Assembly: GCA_030747075.1 (NCBI GenBank)
Contig: JASLLL010000012.1
Location: forward strand, 1-64,000
Length of the DNA: 64,000 nucleotides
Origin: Gemmatimonadota bacterium
GTDB taxonomy: Bacteria > ARS69
Reading direction: 5' to 3'
The position numbers and the translations under genes were made by a program. The notes beneath the pieces are model-generated. The model worked only from the letters and a program-made list of their open reading frames with translations, made no database searches and was not told the origin of the DNA. Of the stretch, positions 27,606 through 35,238 are shown one piece after another (within the stretch, counting starts at the first letter, position 1; each line of letters opens with the position of its first letter).

Positions 27606-28910
27606 TCAGTACCGATAAAACTCCGGCTTGTACGGCCCTTCCACCGGAATCCCGAGGTAGTCGGCCTGCTCGGGCGTGAGTTGCGTGAGCTTCACGCCGA
27701 GCTTGCCCAGATGAAGCCTGGCGACTTCCTCGTCGAGGTGCTTCGGCAGCATGAACACGCCCACTTCATAGTCCGAGCGCTTCGCCCACAACTCTATCTG
27801 TGCCAGCACCTGATTCGTGAACGAGTTCGACATCACGAACGACGGATGCCCGGTCGCACAGCCCAGATTCACCAGCCGTCCCTCCGCGAGCAGCAGAATG
27901 TGGTTCCCGGACGGGAGCTTCCATCGGTCGACCTGCGGCTTCACCTCTTCGCGTTCGGCGTTCTTCTGAAGCCAGGACGCTTCGATTTCCGAATCGAAGT
28001 GCCCGATGTTGCAGACGATCGAGTCGTTCTTCATCCGACTCATGTGCTCACCCGTCACGACATCGCAGCACCCGGTCGCCGTGACGAAGATGTCGCCCAC
28101 GGTACAGGCCTCGTCCATGGTCGTGACTTCGTAGCCCTCCATGGCCGCCTGCAACGCGATGATCGGGTCCACTTCCGTGACGAGCACGCGCGCACCGAGG
28201 CTCCGCATGGCGTGCGCGCATCCCTTCCCGACATCTCCGTAACCCGCGACCACCACGACCTTCCCCGCGATCATGATGTCCGTCGCACGCTTGATCCCGT
28301 CCGCAAGAGATTCGCGGCATCCGTAGAGGTTGTCGAACTTGGACTTCGTGACGGAGTCGTTCACATTGATCGCCGGGGCGGACAGCTCTCCCGACTCGTG
28401 CATCTGGTAGAGCCGCCGAACGCCCGTCGTCGTTTCCTCGGTAATCCCGCGGATTCCCTGGAAGTAGTCCGGGTACTTGTCATGGACGAGCTTGGTGAGG
28501 TCCCCCCCGTCGTCGAGAATCATGTTGAGCGGCTGCCCGTCCGGGAAAACCAGCGTCTGTTCGATGCACCAGTCGTACTCCTCTTCCGTCTCGCCCTTCC
28601 ATGCGTAGACGGGCACGCCGGTGACGGCGATGGCCGCCGCGGCATGGTCCTGCGTGGAGAAGATGTTGCAGCTCGACCACTGTACTTCGGCGCCGAGTTC
28701 GCGGAGCGTTTCGATGAGCACCGCCGTCTGGATCGTCATGTGAAGACACCCGGCGATCCGTGCACCGGCCAGCGGCTTCTCCTTGCCGAACTTCCCGCGA
28801 AGCGCCATCAGCCCGGGCATTTCCTGCTCGGCCAGCGTCATCTCCCGCCGGCCCCAGTCGGCCAGCGTGATGTCGAGAACCTTGTATCCGGGTTTCGTCG
28901 TCGTGTTCAA
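27606..28910 (-). CDS. ahcY: S-adenosylhomocysteine hydrolase
   Basis: 434 residues from a TTG at 28910 with AAGGAG 7 bases upstream. It splits S-adenosylhomocysteine into homocysteine and adenosine (methionine cycle; cytoplasmic, NAD-bound). Seen: [57 protein letters not shown], the catalytic [20 protein letters not shown], the NAD motif [40 protein letters not shown], and the C-terminal KPEFYRY that reaches the neighbouring subunit's NAD. It is the compact form lacking the 40-residue insertion typical of many bacterial enzymes. The gene follows an ArsR-methyltransferase regulator by 65 bases and is itself followed by epimerase, tail-anchor and GMC genes with tight spacing. Confidence 0.96.
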   Translation of the reverse strand: MNTTTKPGYKVLDITLADWGRREMTLAEQEMPGLMALRGKFGKEKPLAGARIAGCLHMTIQTAVLIETLRELGAEVQWSSCNIFSTQDHAAAAIAVTGVPVYAWKGETEEEYDWCIEQTLVFPDGQPLNMILDDGGDLTKLVHDKYPDYFQGIRGITEETTTGVRRLYQMHESGELSAPAINVNDSVTKSKFDNLYGCRESLADGIKRATDIMIAGKVVVVAGYGDVGKGCAHAMRSLGARVLVTEVDPIIALQAAMEGYEVTTMDEACTVGDIFVTATGCCDVVTGEHMSRMKNDSIVCNIGHFDSEIEASWLQKNAEREEVKPQVDRWKLPSGNHILLLAEGRLVNLGCATGHPSFVMSNSFTNQVLAQIELWAKRSDYEVGVFMLPKHLDEEVARLHLGKLGVKLTQLTPEQADYLGIPVEGPYKPEFYRY

Positions 28911-28940
28911 GAAAGATCTCCTTCCGTGGAATGGTCCTCC

Positions 28941-28963
28941 GCGAAGCCCGTCCGGGCAAGCGC
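28941..28963 (-). promoter_or_regulatory. Symmetric hairpin in the ahcY leader
   Basis: GCGAAGCCCGTCCGGGCAAG followed by CGC folds as GCG/CGC plus GCCC/GGGC with small AA internal loops and a GTCC loop. It lies between the regulator stop and the ahcY start. It could adjust expression between the two genes; no riboswitch consensus is apparent. Confidence 0.35.
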
Positions 28964-28975
28964 GAAGGGTTGAGG

Positions 28976-29911
28976 TCAGGGTTTCATCGCTTCCATCAAG
29001 ACAACATCCGGACCCGCGAGACTCCGCGAATCCGTCGATACAAGCCGGTGCGTCACCCGCGTGAAGCCCGCTTCCCGCAGCCAGGACACAAGCTGCGGCG
29101 GCGAGAATCCGGGCCAGCGGGCGCCGAGGGTTTCGCGGAGGTCCTCGTCGCCGTGTTCGGCAAGGTCCGCGATCACCAGCCGCCCCTCGGCGGCCAGGCC
29201 ACGCCGGATCTCCGGCAACACGCCTCTCACATCGGCGATGTGTTGCAGGACAAGGTTGGCGACCATGACATCGGCCTCGCCGTCGGACAGCGGCAGGTGC
29301 TCCAGCGCACCCAGCCGAAGGTCCACCTCGGGGAGTTCCCGCGCGTCGATCCGCCGCCGGGCGATCCCCAGCATCTCCGCCGACTCGTCCACCCCAATGA
29401 GGCGAGCCGACACCCGCGCGAGATCCCGAAGCGCAAGCCCGGTGCCCGTCCCCAGGTCCACGAGCGTCTCCGCGCGCCCCACGACTTCCACCAGGGCGTC
29501 CATGTGAGCCGTGGGGTCAAACGCGGCGGCGCGCCGCTCCTCGTACTCCGGGGCGATCTCGCGGAAGAACGCCGAGGTCTCCCGGCGACGCTCCGCGAGA
29601 GCACGCTCCACCGCGGGGAGGTCGGGCGAGTCCGCCCCGGCGAACTCCTCGCGCAGGCACCCGAGCAGCCGGGACGCGTGCGAATCCTCCCCGGCGGGTG
29701 CGGAGGAGTAGAACGCCCATGTCCCGGCCCTCCGAACCGTGACCAGCCCGGCATCCTTCAGTATGCGAAGGTGCCGGGAAACCGACGACTGACCGAGACC
29801 CAGGATTCCGGTAAGCTCCGCCACATGAAAGGGGCCGTCCGTCAGGATCCGGAGAATGCGAATCCGGTTTCGATCGGCGACCGCCTTGGAGGCGCGCAGG
29901 ATTTCTTCCAC
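28976..29911 (-). CDS. ArsR-family regulator fused to a SAM-dependent methyltransferase domain (SahR-like)
   Basis: 311 residues from the GTG at 29911, preferred for GGAGG 6 bases upstream. Residues 1-90 are a winged helix: [60 protein letters not shown]. Residues about 130-311 are a class I methyltransferase: [71 protein letters not shown]. ArsR proteins with this second domain, next to ahcY, match SahR regulators that sense S-adenosylhomocysteine and repress methionine-cycle genes; the domain may bind rather than methylate. A palindrome 34 bases upstream of the start is a candidate operator, implying autoregulation of the whole run. Confidence 0.87.
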   Translation of the reverse strand: MEEILRASKAVADRNRIRILRILTDGPFHVAELTGILGLGQSSVSRHLRILKDAGLVTVRRAGTWAFYSSAPAGEDSHASRLLGCLREEFAGADSPDLPAVERALAERRRETSAFFREIAPEYEERRAAAFDPTAHMDALVEVVGRAETLVDLGTGTGLALRDLARVSARLIGVDESAEMLGIARRRIDARELPEVDLRLGALEHLPLSDGEADVMVANLVLQHIADVRGVLPEIRRGLAAEGRLVIADLAEHGDEDLRETLGARWPGFSPPQLVSWLREAGFTRVTHRLVSTDSRSLAGPDVVLMEAMKP

Positions 29912-29944
29912 GAAACGCCTCCGGGGCGGGAGCGGGAGCGGGAG

Positions 29945-29958
29945 ATATATCGCTATAT
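29945..29958. promoter_or_regulatory. Palindromic candidate operator of the ArsR/ahcY operon
   Basis: ATATA-TCGC-TATAT is a perfect inverted repeat with a 4-base centre, lying 34-47 bases before the regulator's start and in an AT island within very GC-rich DNA. TATATC on the minus strand within it could be the -10 box. ArsR-family operators are AT-rich dyads, so the fit is good, but binding is not shown. The divergent gene at 30073 could be affected too. Confidence 0.5.
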
Positions 29959-30072
29959 GTCGATGAATCACTTTAGCACGCGTTTCACCCTCCGCGCAAC
30001 CCCCTCCCGGTGTTGCGTTGATTGGGGTTGGAGACGCGTCCGCCCGACTCCAGGGCGTGCAGGCGCCACTTC

Positions 30073-31944
30073 ATGACTCGCAATCACTTCCTGACCGCGC
30101 TCGGCGTCGTCCTTGGCCTGCAGATGCTCCGGGGGCTCTTCCCGCTGCTCGTTTTTGGGCTGGGAGACCGCTTCGGCTGGCCCGCGCCGGTGCTCGGACT
30201 CATCGGGCTGGGGACGCTGGGAATGGCCTTCCCGCTCTGGCCGGCCATGCGCCGGGGGAGTGCGTGTGTGGCTCCGGCAGCGCTGTCTCTGGTGGCGCTC
30301 CGGCTCCTCTTCCAGATCCGGGCGGTGGATCCCGTCGCTTCAGCGGGGATTGCCGCAGCCGGGGTTGCCGCCTTTCTCGCGCTTCTCGCCGCGCTTCGCC
30401 GTGCCATCCCCGCGCGGGATGTGGCGCTGGGGGTCCTGGCGGGGATCGGCCTCGACGCCGCCCTGCACGCCGCCGCGGGAACGCGCCCCCTTCATGCGTC
30501 GGGCGGGTGGGCGGCCGCCGCGGCGGTCTCCGTGGCACTGGCCACCGGAGTCACGGCGCTGTGCCCCCGGCGAAAGAGACCCGCGCAGTCTCCCGCCTCG
30601 TCCTTCGCCGAGCGCACCACAGGTCTGGCGGATCTGGGATGGGGACCGCTCTTTTTCCTCTCATTGGAGTGGCTTTCGAATGTCGCGCGGCTCTCGGCAA
30701 GAACGGGGCTCTCCACCCCCGCCGCGGGCACCGTTGTGGTACTCGGCGCGGCACTGGCCATCGTGGTGGCGGGAGCGGTATGTCGGGTTCGCCGGGGGTC
30801 ACTCGCCACCACGCTTGCCGCCGGGCTTCTCCTTGCCGCGCTCGCATGGGCGGCGGAGTCCGGCTCCCTGCCCGCCATCCCGCTCCTTCTCGCGGGGCAG
30901 ATCGCCGCGGCGTTCCTTGCGCTTCGTCTCGGCGCGTCCCGCCCGGGGATCGCCTCCGGCGTGGCCTTCGGAACCGGGTTTGCGCTCCTCGCCGCCCTGG
31001 TCTTCGCGGCCTACGGCGGCTACCAGCTCCCCCTCCCCTTCGGACGCGCCGCCGTCCATGCATTCGCCGCGGCGGCTCTGGCCACCGCTGCCGTTCGCCG
31101 GCCCGCCCGCCCGGATCCCGCCCGCCTCTTCCGGCGCGCGCCCGTGGTCGCGATGGTCCTCGCGGCCGCGGCGCTTCTCCCGGCAGCCCGGAGCCTGCGC
31201 CGTCCCGCCCCGCCGCCGCCTCTTCCGGCAGATGCCGCTCCGGGCGAACTTCGCATCATCACGCTGAATCTACACAACGGCTTCGACGAGCACGGGCGGT
31301 TCGCGCTGGACCGGATGGTCGCCTACCTGCGCGACGCCTCCCCCGATGTGATCGCTCTTCAGGAAGTGAGCCGAGGGTGGCTGACAAACGGCTCCGCGGA
31401 CCTCTTCGAACTGATCTTCGGCGAACTCGGGTTTCATGGAGTCCATGGCCCGTCGGAAGGGGCGGACTGGGGGAACGCCATCTTCTCGCGACTCCCCATC
31501 ATGGAGTCGACCACGCATCCGCTTCCCCCGGCTGACCTCCTGGTGAAGCGAGGCTGGACGACTGCCCGCTTCGATGCGGGGGGACGCATCGGCGGGTTCC
31601 TCCTGCACGCGACTCACTTCCACCATCCGGACAGCCCCGCCGACGAGGCCGTCCGCGTGCGGGCAGCGCGCCACCTGGCCGGGCAACTCTCGCAGGAGAC
31701 CGGGATTCTGCTCGGCGACTTCAACGCGGAACCGGCGTGGGACTCCATGCGGATCCTGCGCGAAGCGGGCTGGACGCACGCATTGGATACCTCCGAAGGT
31801 GAGTCCGGGGCTACCTGGCCCGCAAGTGACCCGCACCAGCGCATCGACGCCATCCTGTTGCGTGGAGAGCTGAAGTGCGTGGAAGCGCGTGTCGGGCCGG
31901 CCGTCGGCTCCGACCACCGGCCTGTAGAGGCCCGTATTCGCTGA
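30073..31944 (+). CDS. Membrane protein with C-terminal endonuclease/exonuclease/phosphatase domain
   Basis: 623 residues from the ATG at 30073; the ribosome site is weak. The first 370 residues hold about ten hydrophobic helices (FLTALGVVLGLQMLRGLFPL, PVLGLIGLGTLGMAFPLW, VALGVLAGIGLDAALHAAAG, VVVLGAALAIVVAGAV, GVAFGTGFALLAALVFAAYG). The last 240 form an EEP-fold hydrolase: ITLNLHNGFDEHG (metal Asn), DVIALQEVSRGW (catalytic Glu), LLHATHFHHP, ILLGDFNAEPAW (D-F-N signature) and VGSDHRPVEARIR (terminal D-H). That domain cleaves phosphodiesters or lipid phosphates, and the order places it on one membrane face. The fold resembles GPI-remodelling or sphingomyelinase-like proteins; the substrate is unknown. 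Confidence 0.85.
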   Translation: MTRNHFLTALGVVLGLQMLRGLFPLLVFGLGDRFGWPAPVLGLIGLGTLGMAFPLWPAMRRGSACVAPAALSLVALRLLFQIRAVDPVASAGIAAAGVAAFLALLAALRRAIPARDVALGVLAGIGLDAALHAAAGTRPLHASGGWAAAAAVSVALATGVTALCPRRKRPAQSPASSFAERTTGLADLGWGPLFFLSLEWLSNVARLSARTGLSTPAAGTVVVLGAALAIVVAGAVCRVRRGSLATTLAAGLLLAALAWAAESGSLPAIPLLLAGQIAAAFLALRLGASRPGIASGVAFGTGFALLAALVFAAYGGYQLPLPFGRAAVHAFAAAALATAAVRRPARPDPARLFRRAPVVAMVLAAAALLPAARSLRRPAPPPPLPADAAPGELRIITLNLHNGFDEHGRFALDRMVAYLRDASPDVIALQEVSRGWLTNGSADLFELIFGELGFHGVHGPSEGADWGNAIFSRLPIMESTTHPLPPADLLVKRGWTTARFDAGGRIGGFLLHATHFHHPDSPADEAVRVRAARHLAGQLSQETGILLGDFNAEPAWDSMRILREAGWTHALDTSEGESGATWPASDPHQRIDAILLRGELKCVEARVGPAVGSDHRPVEARIR

Positions 31945-31977
31945 TTTCCGGGGAAATCGACGCTCCCCCCCCCGACC

Positions 31978-32006
31978 TTGACCGTTCGCGCACCCTGCCC
32001 TACGAT
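31978..32006 (+). promoter_or_regulatory. Promoter of the cold-shock gene
   Basis: TTGACC at 31978-31983 and TACGAT at 32001-32006 have a 17-base spacer. Transcription from here gives a leader of about 190 bases before the ATG at 32202, a length typical of cspA-type mRNAs. Confidence 0.55.
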
Positions 32007-32185
32007 GACCCCGATGGACGGACTCAGCCCCCCATTCGCGGGTTTCCCGCTGCGCTCTCTCCCCGGAAGATCTTCGGGCCGGCCTCCCCGGTCCGTTTTC
32101 CGGAGAGTCCCGGTCCGTCCGGATTTCGTTCACAGACGCCGTGGAGAGAACCGTTCTCCGGGGCGTTTCTTCGTGGGCCAGAGTC

Positions 32186-32196
32186 AGGAGGTGATC
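32186..32196 (+). promoter_or_regulatory. Full-length Shine-Dalgarno of the cold-shock gene
   Basis: AGGAGGTGATC is complementary over 11 bases to the usual 3' end of 16S rRNA and sits 5 bases before the ATG. It fixes the start and predicts very strong initiation. Confidence 0.8.
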
Positions 32197-32201
32197 GTTT
32201 G

Positions 32202-32402
32202 ATGCACGAAGGCACCGTGAAGTGGTTCAACGACTCCATGGGATTCGGCTTTATCTCAAGAGAATCGGGGCGTGATGTCTATGTTCACTTCACCGCCATC
32301 AGAGCCGATGGATTCCGCACGCTGAACGAAGGGGACCAGGTTCACTTTGAGGTGAAAGCGAAGGGCCGGGGACTCCACGCGGAGAATGTGATCAAGGTCT
32401 AG
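32202..32402 (+). CDS. csp: Cold-shock domain protein (CspA family)
   Basis: 66 residues, the standard length. RNP-1 KWFNDSMGFGFISRE and RNP-2 DVYVHFTAI are intact, with the aromatic residues that stack on single-stranded nucleic acid; EGDQVHFEVKAKGRGLHAEN completes the OB fold. It acts as a cytoplasmic RNA chaperone. The long leader and the 11-base Shine-Dalgarno suggest post-transcriptional control. It ends 9 bases from the convergent nadA stop. Confidence 0.95.
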   Translation: MHEGTVKWFNDSMGFGFISRESGRDVYVHFTAIRADGFRTLNEGDQVHFEVKAKGRGLHAENVIKV

Positions 32403-32411
32403 CCCGGCAGG

Positions 32412-33767
32412 TCACCCCCGGGCGGCGGCGTTCACCACGGAGATCATCCGCTCCAGAGCGGCGCGCGCGTCGCGAACGATGCGCGTCCGTTCTTCCTCCG
32501 GCAGGCGGTCTCTTGTGCCCGTCACTTCGTCGACGGAATCTCCGGGCAGTACACGGTTGATGTCCGGCGGGCATCCGCGACGGAGCAGATCCAGAATGCC
32601 GACAAGATGCGGCGGGTCGTTGCGTGACATCGTCGCGCATCCGCACTCCATCGCCCCCGGGCGCCCGGGAATGTCCGCCATGTGGACCACTTCCACTCCA
32701 CGCAGCGCGGCCTGCTCCCGCGCGTTTCTGACGAAGTGCCCCTCGGTCGCGACCGCGAGGCACGAACCGGCGGGCGCGTTCAGAATCTCCCGCCAGAGGT
32801 ACTTGGTGGAGCCCGCGCCATCCGCCGCGTCCACGACGGCCCGCGGGCACTCGGGGTGTACGAGCACCCGATGCCCCCGGACGCGCCAGTACTCCACCTG
32901 CTCGGTGGTAAAGACCGTGTGCACGCCGCAATGACTCCCCCACAAGATCATGCGCGCGCCATCCAGCCGCTTCCGGTCCGCGGGGGTCAGTTCATCAACC
33001 CGGGGGAAGCGCCCTTCTCCGGCAGGTTCCCACACGAAGAGATCCTCCCGAGAAATCCCGGCCCATCCCGCCGCGACCTCTCCCAGATGCCGATCCGGGA
33101 CGAACAGGATTCGCTTCCCTTCGCCCAGCGCCCACAAAACCACATCCCGCGCGTTGGAGCTGGTGCAGACAGAACCGCCCGTCTCTCCGGCCAGCGCCTT
33201 CACGCGCCCGGAAGTGTTCATGTACGCGACCACGAGAAGATCGTCGCCGAAGCGTTCGCGCAGGTCGGTATAGACCGGTTCGACCATGTGCTCCTTCGCC
33301 AGCATCTCCATGGTGCAGCCTGAGCGCGGGTTGGTGATCCATACCTGCTGATCGGGACCGGCGAGAATCGCGATCGACTCCGCCATGAAGTGAACGGCGG
33401 ACTCGACGAAGATCCGCGTCTCCGGAGATCGCCGGGTCTGGAGCGCCAGTTCATACGAATCCGCAATGTGCCCCCCGTATCGCTCCACGAGTTTCACGAT
33501 CTCCCCGCCCATGTAGTAGTGCGCAAGAAGCACCATCTCCGGACCGAAGTGTTCCAGCGCGGGACGGATGTACCCGTCCATCCAGGGGAGAACGCTCTCC
33601 GGCGTTCGATCCGGAAGCGCCAGGTACTCTTCCGCGTACGGGCGGAACTCATCCTGATACCGATCCAGCGGGAAGTCCTGCTGACAGATCGGCATATCGG
33701 GGATGATACGGATGCCGCTGGGGTTCGAAGGCGTTTCCGCCGGGGAAGTGTCGTTCATGAAACCCAT
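32412..33767 (-). CDS. nadA: Quinolinate synthase
   Basis: 451 residues from the ATG at 33767 (GAAGG upstream; an in-frame ATG at 33758 is possible). It condenses iminoaspartate with dihydroxyacetone phosphate to quinolinate in NAD synthesis, using a 4Fe-4S cluster. Seen: LLAHYYMGGEIVKLVERYGG, ADSYELALQ, SAVHFMAESIAILA, ITNPRSGCTMEMLA (first cluster Cys), YMNTSGRVKAL, VCTSSNARDVV, FVPDRHLG, WGSHCGVHTVFT, VHPECPRAVVDAADGAGSTK (second Cys) and MECGCATMSRND (third). It is the longer form with an extended N-terminus. No nadB or nadC is adjacent. Confidence 0.95.
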   Translation of the reverse strand: MGFMNDTSPAETPSNPSGIRIIPDMPICQQDFPLDRYQDEFRPYAEEYLALPDRTPESVLPWMDGYIRPALEHFGPEMVLLAHYYMGGEIVKLVERYGGHIADSYELALQTRRSPETRIFVESAVHFMAESIAILAGPDQQVWITNPRSGCTMEMLAKEHMVEPVYTDLRERFGDDLLVVAYMNTSGRVKALAGETGGSVCTSSNARDVVLWALGEGKRILFVPDRHLGEVAAGWAGISREDLFVWEPAGEGRFPRVDELTPADRKRLDGARMILWGSHCGVHTVFTTEQVEYWRVRGHRVLVHPECPRAVVDAADGAGSTKYLWREILNAPAGSCLAVATEGHFVRNAREQAALRGVEVVHMADIPGRPGAMECGCATMSRNDPPHLVGILDLLRRGCPPDINRVLPGDSVDEVTGTRDRLPEEERTRIVRDARAALERMISVVNAAARG

Positions 33768-33851
33768 CCGACCTTCGGGTGAAGCAACGCCGCGCCCTTC
33801 GCCGCGTCCGCGCAGGCAAGCGTACTCCGCGTCGCTCTCGACCGGAAGAGG

Positions 33852-35228
33852 CTACTGCACATATCCGATCGCCTCCAGCGACCGGCGGATCTCCTCCGGC
33901 ACATGGCGCGTCTCATGGGTTCGCGCGCGCTCCTCCCAGTCGTGATCGGCACACCAGACGCGAAGCCGCGCTTCCAGTTCGTCTTCCATCTCCGGGAGTT
34001 CGCCGGCGTGATTCACCAGTTCCTCCGGATCCTCCTCGATCAGAAACAGCTCCCGCTCCCCGAAACGGATCCACGCAGGCGGCTCCGTCCGGCCCACCCG
34101 ATACGCGAACCCCGACGGATTTGACACAAACCGATGCGACTCCGTTCGCACCGAAAGCACCCGGTTCTCCAGTTCCGAAAAGGCCGCGGCCTTCCCGCGT
34201 GCACCGGGGGAACCCTCGGCAAGCCCGCGAAGGCTCACCCCCTCCCATGCGTCCGGCGCGGAGATGCCCAGGTAGTCCAGCACGGTCGGGGCGATATCGA
34301 GCGCCTCCACAATCCCGGGCGCGATCCTCCCCGCGGGCACCTTCCCCGGCCAGCGCAGCATGAGCGGAATGCGCAGGGAGGAGTCATAGATCGACGCGGA
34401 ATGGTTGATGTAGAAGTTCCGCTGATAGAGGTCCTCTCCGTGATCGGAAGCCAGAACGACGAGCGTGTTGTCGTCGAGTCCGGTCTCCTGAAGCGTCTCC
34501 AGCAGCCGTCCGATCAGTCGATCCACGGCCACGATCTCGGCATCGTACCGCGCAATCAGGTGATGCAGGTCGGTCTCCGGCAGTTCGCGGCGCTCGGCGG
34601 TGATGCGATCCATTTGCTCGATGCTGCCGTCAATGGGACCGTCATAGCCACGATCGAAGAGCGGGGTCAGAGGAACCGGCGGCTGGAAGGGCCGGTGCGG
34701 GCCGAAGAGGTGGATCCAGAGGAAGAAGTTGCCTCCCTGCCGGGCGCGAAGCCACCCCGCCGCCTGCGTGGCCAGCGATGCATCCTGATCGCGCATGTCG
34801 AACGACACGGAGAAACCGGGCCACTCCGCCTTCCCGCTGTTCGACAGGAACGATGCACAGTCGTACCCGCGCTTCGCCAGAACCTCGGCGATTGTCTGAG
34901 CGCCGTCCTCCAGCGCCTGTCCGTTCCGGCGAACGCCGTGCGTCACGGGATGAAGCGAAGTCAGAACCGTCGCAAGGGTGGGCCATGTCTGCGCGCGAGG
35001 GGCGAAGGTGTCACGAAAGGTGACGCCCGATGCAGCCAGCGCGTCCATGGCGGGAGAAGTCGGCCTTGCGGAACCGTAGCACCCCAGATGCGAGGCGCGC
35101 AGCGTGTCCACCGTGATCAGCACGACACCGGGACTCGGCTTCCGCGAACAGGCACCGCCGACAAGCAGAAGCAGCGCGACCGCGAGGACCCCGGGCGTTC
35201 GGCCAGTCCGTCGCGGTCGCAAGCTCAT
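33852..35228 (-). CDS. Sulfatase-like lipoprotein lacking the formylglycine Cys/Ser
   Basis: 458 residues from the ATG at 35228. Signal peptide with lipobox VGGAC. Alkaline-phosphatase/sulfatase superfamily: VVLITVDTLRASHLGCYG (first metal Asp), TSPAMDALAASGVTFRDTF, later IHLFGPHRPFQPP and VVLASDHGEDLYQ with the D-H metal pair. Where sulfatases have C-x-P-x-R or S-x-P-x-R, this protein reads RAQTWPTLATVLTSLHP, so the nucleophile would be a Thr and no formylglycine can form. That points to phosphohydrolase or phosphotransferase chemistry, or to a pseudo-enzyme. Its location would be the outer face of a membrane. It lies 10 bases downstream of the BNR gene start side on the same strand, so cotranscription with 35239-37794 is likely. 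Confidence 0.85.
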   Translation of the reverse strand: MSLRPRRTGRTPGVLAVALLLLVGGACSRKPSPGVVLITVDTLRASHLGCYGSARPTSPAMDALAASGVTFRDTFAPRAQTWPTLATVLTSLHPVTHGVRRNGQALEDGAQTIAEVLAKRGYDCASFLSNSGKAEWPGFSVSFDMRDQDASLATQAAGWLRARQGGNFFLWIHLFGPHRPFQPPVPLTPLFDRGYDGPIDGSIEQMDRITAERRELPETDLHHLIARYDAEIVAVDRLIGRLLETLQETGLDDNTLVVLASDHGEDLYQRNFYINHSASIYDSSLRIPLMLRWPGKVPAGRIAPGIVEALDIAPTVLDYLGISAPDAWEGVSLRGLAEGSPGARGKAAAFSELENRVLSVRTESHRFVSNPSGFAYRVGRTEPPAWIRFGERELFLIEEDPEELVNHAGELPEMEDELEARLRVWCADHDWEERARTHETRHVPEEIRRSLEAIGYVQ

Positions 35229-35238
35229 GCCTCCCGGG

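Noticed and set aside
28911-28975. SAH riboswitch before ahcY
   Set aside because: The gap is only 65 bases and shows a simple hairpin, not the known pseudoknotted consensus; a protein regulator gene sits directly upstream.
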